A stretch of DNA of 44,151 nt. Origin: an uncultured Bacteroidota bacterium (lineage in GTDB: Bacteria > Bacteroidota > Bacteroidia > Bacteroidales > VadinHA17). Position 1 is the first letter of the stretch. Each line of letters opens with the position of its first letter. The stretch covers positions 1 to 44,151 of the forward strand of contig CAIMVD010000280.1 of the NCBI GenBank assembly GCA_903844815.1, given 5' to 3'. A model generated the notes under the pieces. The model ran no database searches. It was not told where the DNA came from and saw nothing but the letters and a program-made list of their open reading frames with translations. Positions 26,415 through 35,262 of the stretch are shown piece after piece. Position numbers and translations under genes: made by a program.

Positions 26415-27001
26415 GGCACGATGATCTTTTTGTGTCCTATTAATATGCCTTTGCTATCCTCAAATTTCAGAAAATAGATTCCTGCAGGGAAATTAATCTC
26501 CTGACGCATTTCACCCGAAATCTGTTTTCTTAGGATTACCGTGCCAAGGTTATTGACAATTGTGAGGTTCACTGGTCCGGGAATGTCATGCAGATCTATT
26601 GTAAGATTCCCGGATACAGGAACCGGATAAACTGCGATGTCGCTAAGCTTTCCGGTGATATCTTCAATTCCGACCGTTGCTGCAGTAGTGCTGCAATTGT
26701 TTGCATCTTTTACCACCAGCCTGTAAATTCCGCCACTAACCGTTTCTGTAATCTCTACAACAGGTTTAGTTCCGATCACTTCATTATTCCTGTACCAGTA
26801 GAACTGATAAGGATCCTTTCCTCCTGTAATGCTGATATTCTCTCCCAGTACAAGGGAGTTCCCTGAATGTGAAACAAGCGAATCGAGGAGGTTTATTTCA
26901 AGTATTCCGGGCTGATCAGCCATCACCTTCACGGAAGTTTGCGAGTATCCCGTGACGGGGGGAATAAAAGCCATCAATATAATTAGTAAATCTTTTCTCA
27001 T
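26411..27001 (-). CDS. Small secreted Ig-like protein with T9SS type A sorting tail
   Basis: The 196-residue precursor begins with a signal peptide (MRKDLLIILMAFIPPVTGYSQ). An Ig/PKD-like domain follows (about 30-110; SITGGKDPYQFYWYRNN and YRLVVKDANNCS). Residues about 115-196 form a type A T9SS sorting domain (IAVYPVPVSGNLTIDL, VNNLGTVILRKQ, FPAGIYFLKFEDSKG, ending KKIIVP). It should be exported by type 9 secretion and anchored or released at the surface. It is the first gene of a pair: its TGA overlaps the ATG of the 1803-residue peptidase by four bases. It may be the secretion or anchoring partner of that protein, which itself has no tail. Confidence 0.85.
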   Translation of the reverse strand: MRKDLLIILMAFIPPVTGYSQTSVKVMADQPGILEINLLDSLVSHSGNSLVLGENISITGGKDPYQFYWYRNNEVIGTKPVVEITETVSGGIYRLVVKDANNCSTTAATVGIEDITGKLSDIAVYPVPVSGNLTIDLHDIPGPVNLTIVNNLGTVILRKQISGEMRQEINFPAGIYFLKFEDSKGILIGHKKIIVP

Positions 27002-27514
27002 AACTGGCAGTATTAATAATCAGTTAACCCCATTGCAGAAACCCATATTTCTGGGTTTATAGTTCTATTGATTTTCCACCTCCTAAACGGCGATAAATTT
27101 CCTCCGGAGCCTTTTTCCTCCAGTTTTTACAAATATGGATCAATTAAGGGGAAATATCAATAGTCCTTCTCATGTCATTTTGAGGTCATAATAAACTATA
27201 TCATCACAAGATTATCCCCATCAAATTTCGATCTCTGTACAGATTCCTCTTTTAGACTAATGAAATCTGAATATAAATATTAATGCGTATCTTTATTTTG
27301 ATTTATAATACTTTGATTGTATTCATCCTCTTAAATTGAGTAGTATGAAGAGCATCAACAAATCCGGATCTCAGTTAAAAAGCAAAGAGAAAGAAGAATT
27401 GCAGGAGATAGAGATTCTGTACCCTGAGTTTCTGAAGCTGATACAGGATATTATTTTTTTGCTTTCCCCGGACAGATTAATTCTAATAATCTTATCACTA
27501 AATAATCATCTCCA
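27002..27514 (+). other. Gene-poor region between divergent operons
   Basis: This 513-bp stretch lies between the T9SS-tailed gene (minus) and the V4R gene (plus). It contains a hairpin in the leader of the minus-strand pair (27039-27058) and AT-rich sequence around 27280-27320 that probably carries the plus-strand promoter, although no exact TAnnTTTG is found. The short open frame at 27342-27566 is described separately. No other gene is seen. Confidence 0.5.
27039..27058 (-). promoter_or_regulatory. Hairpin in the leader of the peptidase operon
   Basis: AAACCCA (27039-27045) and TGGGTTT (27052-27058) pair over seven bases around a 6-nt loop, 38 bp before the minus-strand start at 27001. It could be an operator or a leader hairpin; nothing further identifies it. 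Confidence 0.3.
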
Positions 27515-27566
27515 ATGGAAACAAACACCAAGTACAATTTCGAATGGAAAAATCTGGGTGACTTAA
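27342..27566 (+). CDS. Doubtful small open frame before the V4R gene
   Basis: An ATG at 27342 opens a 74-residue frame (MKSINKSGSQLKSKEKEELQ) that is charged at first and then hydrophobic (FLLSPDRLILIILSL). Its last 17 codons overlap the start of the V4R gene in another frame, so the end is unlikely to be meaningful. It might be a real leader peptide, a decayed gene start, or chance. I do not recognise it. Confidence 0.2.
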   Translation, partial: SMKSINKSGSQLKSKEKEELQEIEILYPEFLKLIQDIIFLLSPDRLILIILSLNNHLQWKQTPSTISNGKIWVT

Positions 27567-28036
27567 ACCTTGGACGTCCAAATCTGGGTACAAACACTCA
27601 TTTAGCAGTATACCGTTTAATGCAGTATACTATGCGCGATGTAATTGAAAAGCATTTAGGTCCTGAAAAGACAAATGAATTATTTGTTGAGGCAGGGTTT
27701 AAAGCCGGAACCGAATTCTGCAAAAATGCTCTTGATTGTTCTCTCGGTTTCAATGAATTCGTAGCTAACCTGACTGTAACACTTGAAAAATTCGGAATAG
27801 GTGTGCTGCGAATAGAGAAAGCTGATTTGGAGAAAATGTCTTTAGTCCTCACTGTTTCTGAAGATCTTGATTGTTCAGGCCTTCCGGTCATTGGTGTGGC
27901 AGTTTGCGATTACGATGAAGGGTTTATTGCAGGGATTATGCATTACTATACCGGTAAAGACTTCAAAGTAAAGGAAATTGATTGCTGGTGCACTGGCGAC
28001 CGCACCTGCCGCTTTACTGTAGATTTGTTAAACTAA
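27515..28036 (+). CDS. V4R-domain sensor protein
   Basis: The 173-residue protein is essentially one V4R (4-vinyl-reductase) domain. Its C-terminal segment has the family pattern CDYDEGFIAGIMHYYTGK, followed by a cysteine-rich ending (ECWC-like: EIDCWCTGDRTCRF), which in related proteins binds small hydrophobic molecules or metal. There is no membrane segment, so it is cytoplasmic. It is the first gene of a compact signalling operon: 12 bp separate its stop from the PAS protein, followed by a hybrid kinase. V4R domains usually sit inside regulators such as DmpR; here the domain is a free-standing protein. A role as the input sensor of the relay is inference. Confidence 0.85.
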   Translation: METNTKYNFEWKNLGDLNLGRPNLGTNTHLAVYRLMQYTMRDVIEKHLGPEKTNELFVEAGFKAGTEFCKNALDCSLGFNEFVANLTVTLEKFGIGVLRIEKADLEKMSLVLTVSEDLDCSGLPVIGVAVCDYDEGFIAGIMHYYTGKDFKVKEIDCWCTGDRTCRFTVDLLN

Positions 28037-28048
28037 TCGGCTTTTTAC

Positions 28049-29365
28049 ATGCCAATAGAAGATGAAATAATATTAGAAAATCTTAATCAGGTTCTCCTGT
28101 ATCTGATTGACGGCAAGATTGAATCAGCCAATGACTTGTTAGATAAACTGGATCCGGAATTGACTGAAAAGAATCTTTGGTCAGAACTAACAGCTAACTT
28201 CAGAAAGTATTTAATACAGTATAAGGAAGGAGCCGAATTCCTCCGGGCCATTGCAAACGGAAACCTCAGTGTCGTCCCACCCCAAGATCCGAATCGCGAC
28301 AACATCATGATCTCTCAATATAAGCAGCTGCAGTCGATTCTGAGCCATCTGATCTGGCAAACACAGCAAATTGCAAACGGGGATTTAAACCAAAAGATCA
28401 CCTTCCTCGGTGATCTTTCAATATCATACAATAGACTGATAGCCTCTTTGCGTGAGATGAGGCAGTTGGAGGAACGACTGAGATTAGCCTCCAATGCAGG
28501 TAAAATTGGCATATGGGACTGGGACATTGTAAATGACACATTGATTTGGGATGATAGCATGTACTATCTGTATTGTATTCGTAAAGAAGATTTTGGAGGA
28601 GCATATGATGCCTGGATAAAAACCTTGCATCCTGAGGATAAGGAGTATATTGAAGGGGAAATTCAGGCTGCCATCAGGGGAGTACATGAATATTCCCCTG
28701 AGTTTCGTATTATTACTGCAGATGGTTCCGTAAAGGTTATAAAAGCAGAATCCAAAACAATACGCGACCAAAGTGGCAAGGCGCTTCGTATGACTGGCAC
28801 TAATATTGATATTACCCATACCAAACAGGCAGAAATAGCCCTGAAAGAGAATGAACTGAAATTCCGCACCTTATTCGAGACCGCGGGTGATGCCATTCTG
28901 CTGTTTACAGAAGGTCGTTGGGTTGACTGCAATGCACGGGCATTGAGAATATTTGGCTGTACCCGAAACCAGATCATCGGCGCAAACCCTGGCAGGTTCT
29001 CTCCTCCAAGACAACCGGACGGGCAGTCATCAGAAGAATTAACTATTGAAAGGATCAATCTTGCCTACAGTGGAAAACCTCAATTCTTCGAGTGGGAGCA
29101 CTGCCGGGCTGATGCAACTCCTTTTACTACAGAGGTCAATCTGAACCGGCTTGATGTCGGAGGCAAACAGTATATTCAGGCTATCGTGCGAGATGTGTCA
29201 GGCCGCAAGCTGGCTGAAGCCAAAGTTTCCGAACAACTTAATGAACTTCGAAGGTGGTATGACGCAATAGCAGACAGGGAAGATCGGATAATTGAGATGA
29301 AAATGGAAGTAAATAAATTACTGACTGAAGCAGGCAAGCCTCCACGATATGAAAGTGTTATTTAG
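28049..29365 (+). CDS. Soluble HAMP-like/PAS signalling protein without kinase
   Basis: The 438-residue protein has no membrane helix. Residues about 55-140 form a HAMP-like helical linker (FLRAIANGNLSV, then QIANGDLNQKITFLGD). A PAS_3-type domain with its PAC follows (about 145-265; GKIGIWDWDI, FRIITADGSVK), then a second PAS (about 268-388; FETAGDAILLF, ANPGRFSPP, FTTEVNLNRLDVGG). It ends in a coiled coil (RRWYDAIADREDRIIEMKME) that in related proteins leads into a histidine kinase, but here the chain stops at PPRYESVI. It therefore cannot autophosphorylate and probably passes a signal from V4R to the next-encoded kinase. The gene lies 12 bp after V4R and 59 bp before the kinase. Confidence 0.85.
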   Translation: MPIEDEIILENLNQVLLYLIDGKIESANDLLDKLDPELTEKNLWSELTANFRKYLIQYKEGAEFLRAIANGNLSVVPPQDPNRDNIMISQYKQLQSILSHLIWQTQQIANGDLNQKITFLGDLSISYNRLIASLREMRQLEERLRLASNAGKIGIWDWDIVNDTLIWDDSMYYLYCIRKEDFGGAYDAWIKTLHPEDKEYIEGEIQAAIRGVHEYSPEFRIITADGSVKVIKAESKTIRDQSGKALRMTGTNIDITHTKQAEIALKENELKFRTLFETAGDAILLFTEGRWVDCNARALRIFGCTRNQIIGANPGRFSPPRQPDGQSSEELTIERINLAYSGKPQFFEWEHCRADATPFTTEVNLNRLDVGGKQYIQAIVRDVSGRKLAEAKVSEQLNELRRWYDAIADREDRIIEMKMEVNKLLTEAGKPPRYESVI

Positions 29366-29424
29366 TTATGAAATGAAGAATATCATTTCAGGATTAGTTT
29401 CCTGTGAAGGCATAATGATTATTA

Positions 29425-32400
29425 ATGCCTCCACAAACATCCTTTAGGAAAAGTATAAAAGATCGTTTAAAATCATTTTTGCGATTTAAATTTTCGATAA
29501 TGATATTAATCAAAAAGAAAGAAAAGCGAACCCTCTTTTATCTGTTGATAATCTTTGGATTATTAACAGCCGGAATTATTTTTGCCGGGATCACATATTA
29601 TAAAAATTTCAAAGAACATTTCAAAACAGAGATAGAAAATCAGCTTACGGCAATCGCGGAGTTAAAAATAGGGGAGATTGTTCAGTGGCGTAAAGAGAGG
29701 ATGGGTGACGGGAATTTATATTTAAATAATGAAATATTTGCAGAACTCGTCAAACGCTATTTCAAAGACCAAAATGATTTTGATGCGAAAAAACGAATTA
29801 TGGCGTGGCTGGAGAAAGTATATACTTCTTATGAATACAACGCTGTTTTTCTTATAGATACACAATTAACAAAAAGAATTTTATTGCCTGATAAATTCGA
29901 TGTATCGCAAGTAACGCTGTCTCCAGGCACTTTTGACTCTCTGAAGTCGGGCAAAATTGTTTTTGAAGATTTCTATTATAATGTCACCCAGCAAAAAACA
30001 CTTCTGAAAATTTTCGTTCCTATTCTTGACCAGGATAAAGGGAATCAGGTTACAGGAATAATTGAATTGCGGATAGATCCCGAAGTATATCTTTATCCGT
30101 TATTAGATAAATGGCCCGCTTCGGACAAAGCAGCTGAAACATTGATTGCAAAGCGCGAAGGAAATGAAGCAGTATATCTGAATGAATTAAAATTCCGAAA
30201 GAACTCGACACTTAATGCACGGGTTACGTTGGAGAAAAAAGAACAACTCGTTGTAAAATCAGTTCTTGGCGAAAATGGCATTGTGGAGGGGTTTGATTAC
30301 CGGGGTGAGAGAGTGATTGGCTATGTTTGCGCTGTTCCAAACTCCCCATGGTTTTTAGTTGCCATGATTGACAAGACAGAAGCATTTGCCCCGTTGAAAG
30401 AAACCCAATGGACTATCATAGTGTTTGTCATTGTATTTATTTTAGGCTCAGGTACGGGAATATGGATTCTCAGGAGAGAACAGAAAATTAAGGATTATGA
30501 AGAAAAACTAGGTGAGGCTTTAAAAATTAAAGCACTCACTTCACGTTATGAAACAATTCTTGCCACTGTCTCCGAAATAGTTATTGAAGTAGATGTTAAT
30601 AACCTTAATTCTTGGGCAAATAAGGAAGGTAAAATATTTTTCGGAGAAGAAATTCTTGGGAAAGGAACTTACTATTACTTTGCGGAAGACCAGGAAGGGA
30701 ATAAAAAAGTACATCAGGTCTTAAATGGGGAAGAGGATACTATTTGTCTGGAGAGCTGGCAAAGACGCAAAGACGGCGTAAACCGCTTGCTTGCGTGGTG
30801 GGGCAAAGTTCTGAAAGATGAATACGGAAATGTAAAGGGTGTCCTTTTAACAGCAAGAGATATTACAGAGCAGAAGAAAACAGAGGAAGATCTCAGGAAG
30901 CTTCATAAAGCTATTGACAGTTCCAGAGAAGCAATCTTCATGACCGACAGGGAAGGTATTTTTACATTTATCAATACCGGATTTACGGCTATTTACGGTT
31001 ACGATTCTTCCGAGGTTATTGGCAGGGTAACGCCACGTATACTCAAGAGCGGATTTTTGTCAGACAACGAATATTTAATGTTTTGGAATACCCTGCTGAA
31101 TGGACAGGAAGTAAAAAGAGAGCTCAAAAATAAACGGAAGGATGGAGCTATAATCGATATAGAGGCATCCTCAATTGCAATCTTTAGTGAGAACAATAAT
31201 ATTATAGGATTTCTCGGAATTCAAAGCGATATCACAGCACGAAAAAGCATAGAAGCAGAACAATTCGATGCAAATAATAAATCACGAAAAATACTTCTCA
31301 GCGTTATTGAAGATCAGAAAATGGCCAAAGAAGCCCTCCGCAAGTTAAATGATGATCTTGAAACCAGAATAAATGAGAGGACAAGACAGATTGCCGTTGC
31401 GAGATCCGAAGCCGAACATGCAAACAGGACAAAGAGTGAATTCCTTGCCAATATGAGCCACGAGATCCGAACTCCGATGAATGCAGTCCTCGGCTACGCA
31501 GACCTGTTGGCAATATCTCTTGAAAATAAAACACATAAAGATTATGCTGAATCTATAAAATCAAGCGGAAGAGGCCTGCTTACTCTTATAAACGGAATCC
31601 TTGACCTGTCAAAAATAGAAGCCGGCAAACTGGAACTGGAATTCGATTATGCCAATACAGAATTCTTCTTTTCTGAATTCGAAAAGATCTTTTCAATGAA
31701 GATATCTGAAAAGGGATTGAAGTTCATTCTGGATATTGCTCCAGGAACTCCGGCAGGTATTTATATTGATGAAACACGTTTGCGACAGATAATGTTAAAC
31801 CTGATTGCCAATTCAATAAAATTTACAGAAAACGGATATATAAAAATTAAAATTTGCTCCAGGAATCCGCGGATCATAAGTTATGAAAATGGCAAAAAAG
31901 AGGAGTATATCGATCTTGTAATCGAAATAGAAGATACCGGTATCGGCATTTCAGATGAATTTCAAAAACAGATCTTTGACCCGTTCACACAGCAATCGGG
32001 TCAGAAGAAGTATGGCGGTACAGGATTAGGACTGGCAATTACAAAGAGGCTGATCGCATTGATGAACGGGACAATCAGCCTTAAATCTGAATTAAACAAG
32101 GGAAGTACTTTTCAGATAATTCTTCCTGAAATTGCCAGCTTAAAGGATTTTGAGAAAAAAGGATCCGAAATTCAATTGAATATCCGGGATATTGAATTTG
32201 AAAAGGCTTGTATTATTGTTGCAGATGATATTGAATCGAACCGGAAATATCTTATTGATGTTTTAAAACACACAAAAATTAGAATATCAGAAGCAGCAGA
32301 CGGACAGATTGCATATATGCTTGCAAAAGAAACAGTTCCGGATCTTATTATTACTGATATCCGCATGCCTGATTTAGATGGATTTGAATTACTTGAGAAA

Positions 32401-32895
32401 CTAAAAAAGGATAAGGAACTGGAACATATCCCGGTTATTGCTTATTCAGCCTCTGTAATGAGAGACCAGAAAGAAAAAATTTATAAGAGCCAATTTGCGG
32501 ATTTATTGATTAAACCGGTTTCTGTCACAGAATTATTTCTTGCTTTAATGAATCATTTACCGTATAAATCACACATTACTAAAAGCCTGCATCAGACTGT
32601 GGAGATCAATTTGATGAAGGATATTTCAGATTTGACCGGATTGATTAATTCTCTTGAAACCAGCTTTATGGACATCTGGAAAACATTTGCCGCCCGACAG
32701 CCCATTAACGGAATTATGGATTTTGGCAGGAAGATGATTGATTTGGGAAATGTACATAATGCAATAATTATCTCCGGATACGGCGAAGAACTGGTAACAG
32801 CTGCAGATAGTTTCGATATAAAGGCAATTTTAATACTGCTTAACAAGTATCCTTCCCTTATTGAAAATCTTAAGGATTACGTTCAAAAGAATTGA
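29425..32895 (+). CDS. Membrane hybrid histidine kinase (Cache-like, 2 PAS, HK, REC)
   Basis: This is 1156 residues from the ATG at 29425; the ATG at 29500 (residue 26), directly before the first membrane helix, is an alternative. A first helix (about 38-58) and a second (about 328-348) flank a Cache-like periplasmic sensor. Then come two PAS domains (about 375-490 and 495-605), a coiled coil, HisKA with His679 (ANMSHEIRTPMNAVLGYADLL), HATPase (EDTGIGISDEF, GGTGLGLAITKRL) and a receiver with Asp978 (ITDIRMPDLDGFELL). A helical tail (about 1060-1156) lacks an obvious Hpt histidine. It is the kinase of the V4R/PAS operon. A TTG codon overlapping its TGA begins the remnant of a response regulator. 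Confidence 0.9.
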   Translation: MPPQTSFRKSIKDRLKSFLRFKFSIMILIKKKEKRTLFYLLIIFGLLTAGIIFAGITYYKNFKEHFKTEIENQLTAIAELKIGEIVQWRKERMGDGNLYLNNEIFAELVKRYFKDQNDFDAKKRIMAWLEKVYTSYEYNAVFLIDTQLTKRILLPDKFDVSQVTLSPGTFDSLKSGKIVFEDFYYNVTQQKTLLKIFVPILDQDKGNQVTGIIELRIDPEVYLYPLLDKWPASDKAAETLIAKREGNEAVYLNELKFRKNSTLNARVTLEKKEQLVVKSVLGENGIVEGFDYRGERVIGYVCAVPNSPWFLVAMIDKTEAFAPLKETQWTIIVFVIVFILGSGTGIWILRREQKIKDYEEKLGEALKIKALTSRYETILATVSEIVIEVDVNNLNSWANKEGKIFFGEEILGKGTYYYFAEDQEGNKKVHQVLNGEEDTICLESWQRRKDGVNRLLAWWGKVLKDEYGNVKGVLLTARDITEQKKTEEDLRKLHKAIDSSREAIFMTDREGIFTFINTGFTAIYGYDSSEVIGRVTPRILKSGFLSDNEYLMFWNTLLNGQEVKRELKNKRKDGAIIDIEASSIAIFSENNNIIGFLGIQSDITARKSIEAEQFDANNKSRKILLSVIEDQKMAKEALRKLNDDLETRINERTRQIAVARSEAEHANRTKSEFLANMSHEIRTPMNAVLGYADLLAISLENKTHKDYAESIKSSGRGLLTLINGILDLSKIEAGKLELEFDYANTEFFFSEFEKIFSMKISEKGLKFILDIAPGTPAGIYIDETRLRQIMLNLIANSIKFTENGYIKIKICSRNPRIISYENGKKEEYIDLVIEIEDTGIGISDEFQKQIFDPFTQQSGQKKYGGTGLGLAITKRLIALMNGTISLKSELNKGSTFQIILPEIASLKDFEKKGSEIQLNIRDIEFEKACIIVADDIESNRKYLIDVLKHTKIRISEAADGQIAYMLAKETVPDLIITDIRMPDLDGFELLEKLKKDKELEHIPVIAYSASVMRDQKEKIYKSQFADLLIKPVSVTELFLALMNHLPYKSHITKSLHQTVEINLMKDISDLTGLINSLETSFMDIWKTFAARQPINGIMDFGRKMIDLGNVHNAIIISGYGEELVTAADSFDIKAILILLNKYPSLIENLKDYVQKN

Positions 32896-33059
32896 ATAAA
32901 ACGGAAAAGAAAAATGTACAGGAACCTCCTATTCTGAGTGCAGATGATAATCCCGAAAACCCGCAGGTCGCGGGGAAATTATTGAAAGAGGAGAGAATGA
33001 GAGTGTACGCTTTCGTGCTAACTATGATTACATTTGGATTCAGTAAAGTTGTTTTATAA
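32892..33059 (+). pseudogene. Truncated response-regulator remnant
   Basis: A TTG at 32892-32894 overlaps the kinase stop and opens 55 codons. Its first part reads LNKTEKKNVQEPPILSADD, then NPENPQVAGKLLKEERMRVYAF, which matches the start of a receiver domain (strand 1 with the acidic DD pair, and helix 1). It then turns into unrelated sequence (VLTMITFGFSKVVL) and stops at a TAA (33057-33059) that shares one base with the next gene's ATG. The phospho-acceptor Asp and the rest of the receiver are gone. I read it as the deleted response regulator of the upstream kinase, cut at a junction near 33015. Confidence 0.65.
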
Positions 33060-35218
33060 TGAAAAGCACAAAAAGAATTTATTCAGCGATCCTGTTGGTG
33101 GTTTTGCTTTGCTCTGGTCTGTTCATCGGCTTCAGGGTCGATTTGGAAAAAACACAAGCGGAAGAAATAGCAGTAAATACGCCAATGGTCTTTCTGGCTG
33201 TAAAGGATGTAAAAGTCAATGACTCATTCTGGGGTCCAAAATTAAAAATATGGAGTGATATCACTGTTAATGATGTATTTAATAAGTTTGAGGGGCAATA
33301 TGAAGCAGAGTCAGGCCGTGATCTTCTGAATGATTATAAAGCACTGGGAAGAACAAGGGATGCATTCCGGAATTTTGATATTGTGGCGAAGGGAGAACGG
33401 GGAACAGGACAAAAACAGCACGACGGACCTCCGTGGTACGACGGGTTAGTATACGAAACAATAAGGGGTGCCAGCGATTTTCTCAGTCAGTTCCCTGACA
33501 AAAAAACAGAAGAAAGAATTGATGCATATATTGACAGGATAGAAGCTGCTCAAAATTCGGAAGGCGACGGGTACATAAATACATATACAATGCTTGCGGA
33601 GCCGGCACATCGCTGGGGATTAAATGGCGGATTTGAACGCTTTCAGCATGATGTTTATAACTCGGGAGCACTTATGGAAGCGGCTGTACATTATTACAAT
33701 GCAACCGGGAAAACAAAACTCTTAAATGTTGCTGTAAAATGCGCCAATAACATATGCAGGGTGATGGGTCCTGCGCCAAAGCTGAATGTTGTTCCCGGAC
33801 ATGCCCTGCCTGAAGAAGCTATTATGAAACTATACTGGTTATTTAAGAATAATCCTGCTCTCAAGAATAAAATGACAGAGAAAGTAAATGAAGAGGATTA
33901 TTACGATATGGCAAGATTCTGGATAGAATCCCGTGGAATGAATTGCGGCTTACCGGTATGGAATGTGTGGAGCCAGAAAGAATGTGAGAAGTGGATAAAA
34001 GACAATACTTATTCTGATCCCCTGTATGGGAATCACAGCCGGCCATCATGGGGTTTATATAACCAGGATTCTGTACCGGTTTTTCAGCAAAGGACAATTG
34101 AAGGACACGCTGTTCGTGCTACTCTCTTTGGCACATGCGTAACAACAGTAGCACTGGAAAACAACGACCCGCGCTATATAGAGGCCTCTTCAGCAATATG
34201 GGACAACATGGCGGGAAGGCGTATGTATATAACAGGAGGGTGCGGATCGTTCAGATATGAGGAGATGTTCGGGCCCGATTATGTTTTGCCGAGCGACGGC
34301 TACCTTGAAACATGTGCTGCAGTAGGATCGGCCTTTTTCAGCGGGCGCATGGCGGAGTTACATTGTGATGGGAAATATTTTGATGCTTTTGAAAGAAGCC
34401 TTTATAATAATGTCCTCTCCGGAATCTCGCTCTCAGGAGACCATTACTCCTATGAAAACCCATTAATAGGCGAGGGTGTCAAAAGATGGAGCTGGCATGG
34501 CTGTCCGTGCTGCCCGCCAATGTTTTTAAAAATAGCCGGTGAATTACCCGGATATATTTATTCGGAAAAGAACAGTTCCTTATACATAAACTTATTCATT
34601 GGCAGTGAGGCAAAGATTAAGCTGGGAATCGGCCAGGAAGTTACAGTTAAACAAACAACCGGATATCCATGGGAAGGAAATATTGTAATTAATATTGAAC
34701 CTGCGACAAGGAAAGAATTTACAGTAAAGGTTCGCATACCGGGTTGGGCACAAAACGCAGAAAATCCTTATGGTTTATACCTGTCGGATGTTAAGACCAA
34801 GGTAGCTTTAAAAGTAAATGGTAAGAATATGCCGCTTAAAATTTCAGGAGGATATGTCGATATTACCCGAATTTGGTCAAAGGGTGATATAATAGAACTG
34901 AATTTGCCCATGGAGCCTAGATTTGTATCTGCAAATGAAAAAGTTGGAAGTTTAAAAGGTATGACTGTGGTTGCATCAGGACCAATAGTATATGGATTGG
35001 AAGAGGTGGATAATCCGGAATTGAATTCTTACAAAATTGATATTAATTCCCAGGCCAGCATGTCATTTAAGAATGACCTATTAAATGGGGTAAACATAAT
35101 CAAAGGCAAGGCAATCAATAAAAGTGGAGCGAAGGTCGATTTTACAGCCGTGCCTTTTTATGCGATCAACAATCGTAAGCCCGGGAATGCTTTTAAAGTA
35201 TGGATGCCGTTTCAGTAA
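33059..35218 (+). CDS. GH127 beta-L-arabinofuranosidase, exported
   Basis: The 719-residue protein has a signal-type N-terminus (hydrophobic to about residue 25) and the full GH127 fold. All residues of the zinc-cysteine active site of this family can be seen: Glu417 and Cys419 in YLETCA, and Cys482, Cys484, Cys485 in GCPCCPPM. In the characterised family member HypBA1, the equivalent of Cys484 is the nucleophile. The acid/base region GSFRYEEMFGPDY is also present. Other family phrases are DSFWGPKL and DGPPWYDGLVYETIRG. It would release L-arabinose from plant-derived chains in the periplasm. Its start overlaps the stop of the response-regulator remnant by one base, so it may now be transcribed from the signalling operon. 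A 44-bp gap precedes the phosphatase gene. Confidence 0.92.
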   Translation: MKSTKRIYSAILLVVLLCSGLFIGFRVDLEKTQAEEIAVNTPMVFLAVKDVKVNDSFWGPKLKIWSDITVNDVFNKFEGQYEAESGRDLLNDYKALGRTRDAFRNFDIVAKGERGTGQKQHDGPPWYDGLVYETIRGASDFLSQFPDKKTEERIDAYIDRIEAAQNSEGDGYINTYTMLAEPAHRWGLNGGFERFQHDVYNSGALMEAAVHYYNATGKTKLLNVAVKCANNICRVMGPAPKLNVVPGHALPEEAIMKLYWLFKNNPALKNKMTEKVNEEDYYDMARFWIESRGMNCGLPVWNVWSQKECEKWIKDNTYSDPLYGNHSRPSWGLYNQDSVPVFQQRTIEGHAVRATLFGTCVTTVALENNDPRYIEASSAIWDNMAGRRMYITGGCGSFRYEEMFGPDYVLPSDGYLETCAAVGSAFFSGRMAELHCDGKYFDAFERSLYNNVLSGISLSGDHYSYENPLIGEGVKRWSWHGCPCCPPMFLKIAGELPGYIYSEKNSSLYINLFIGSEAKIKLGIGQEVTVKQTTGYPWEGNIVINIEPATRKEFTVKVRIPGWAQNAENPYGLYLSDVKTKVALKVNGKNMPLKISGGYVDITRIWSKGDIIELNLPMEPRFVSANEKVGSLKGMTVVASGPIVYGLEEVDNPELNSYKIDINSQASMSFKNDLLNGVNIIKGKAINKSGAKVDFTAVPFYAINNRKPGNAFKVWMPFQ

Positions 35219-35262
35219 TGGCTTGAAGGCGGACAAATTATGCACTTATTAAAAACCTAATA

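Noticed and set aside
28663-29058. A 131-codon minus-strand frame opposite the PAS gene
   Set aside because: Antisense of two PAS domains, with no recognisable protein features.
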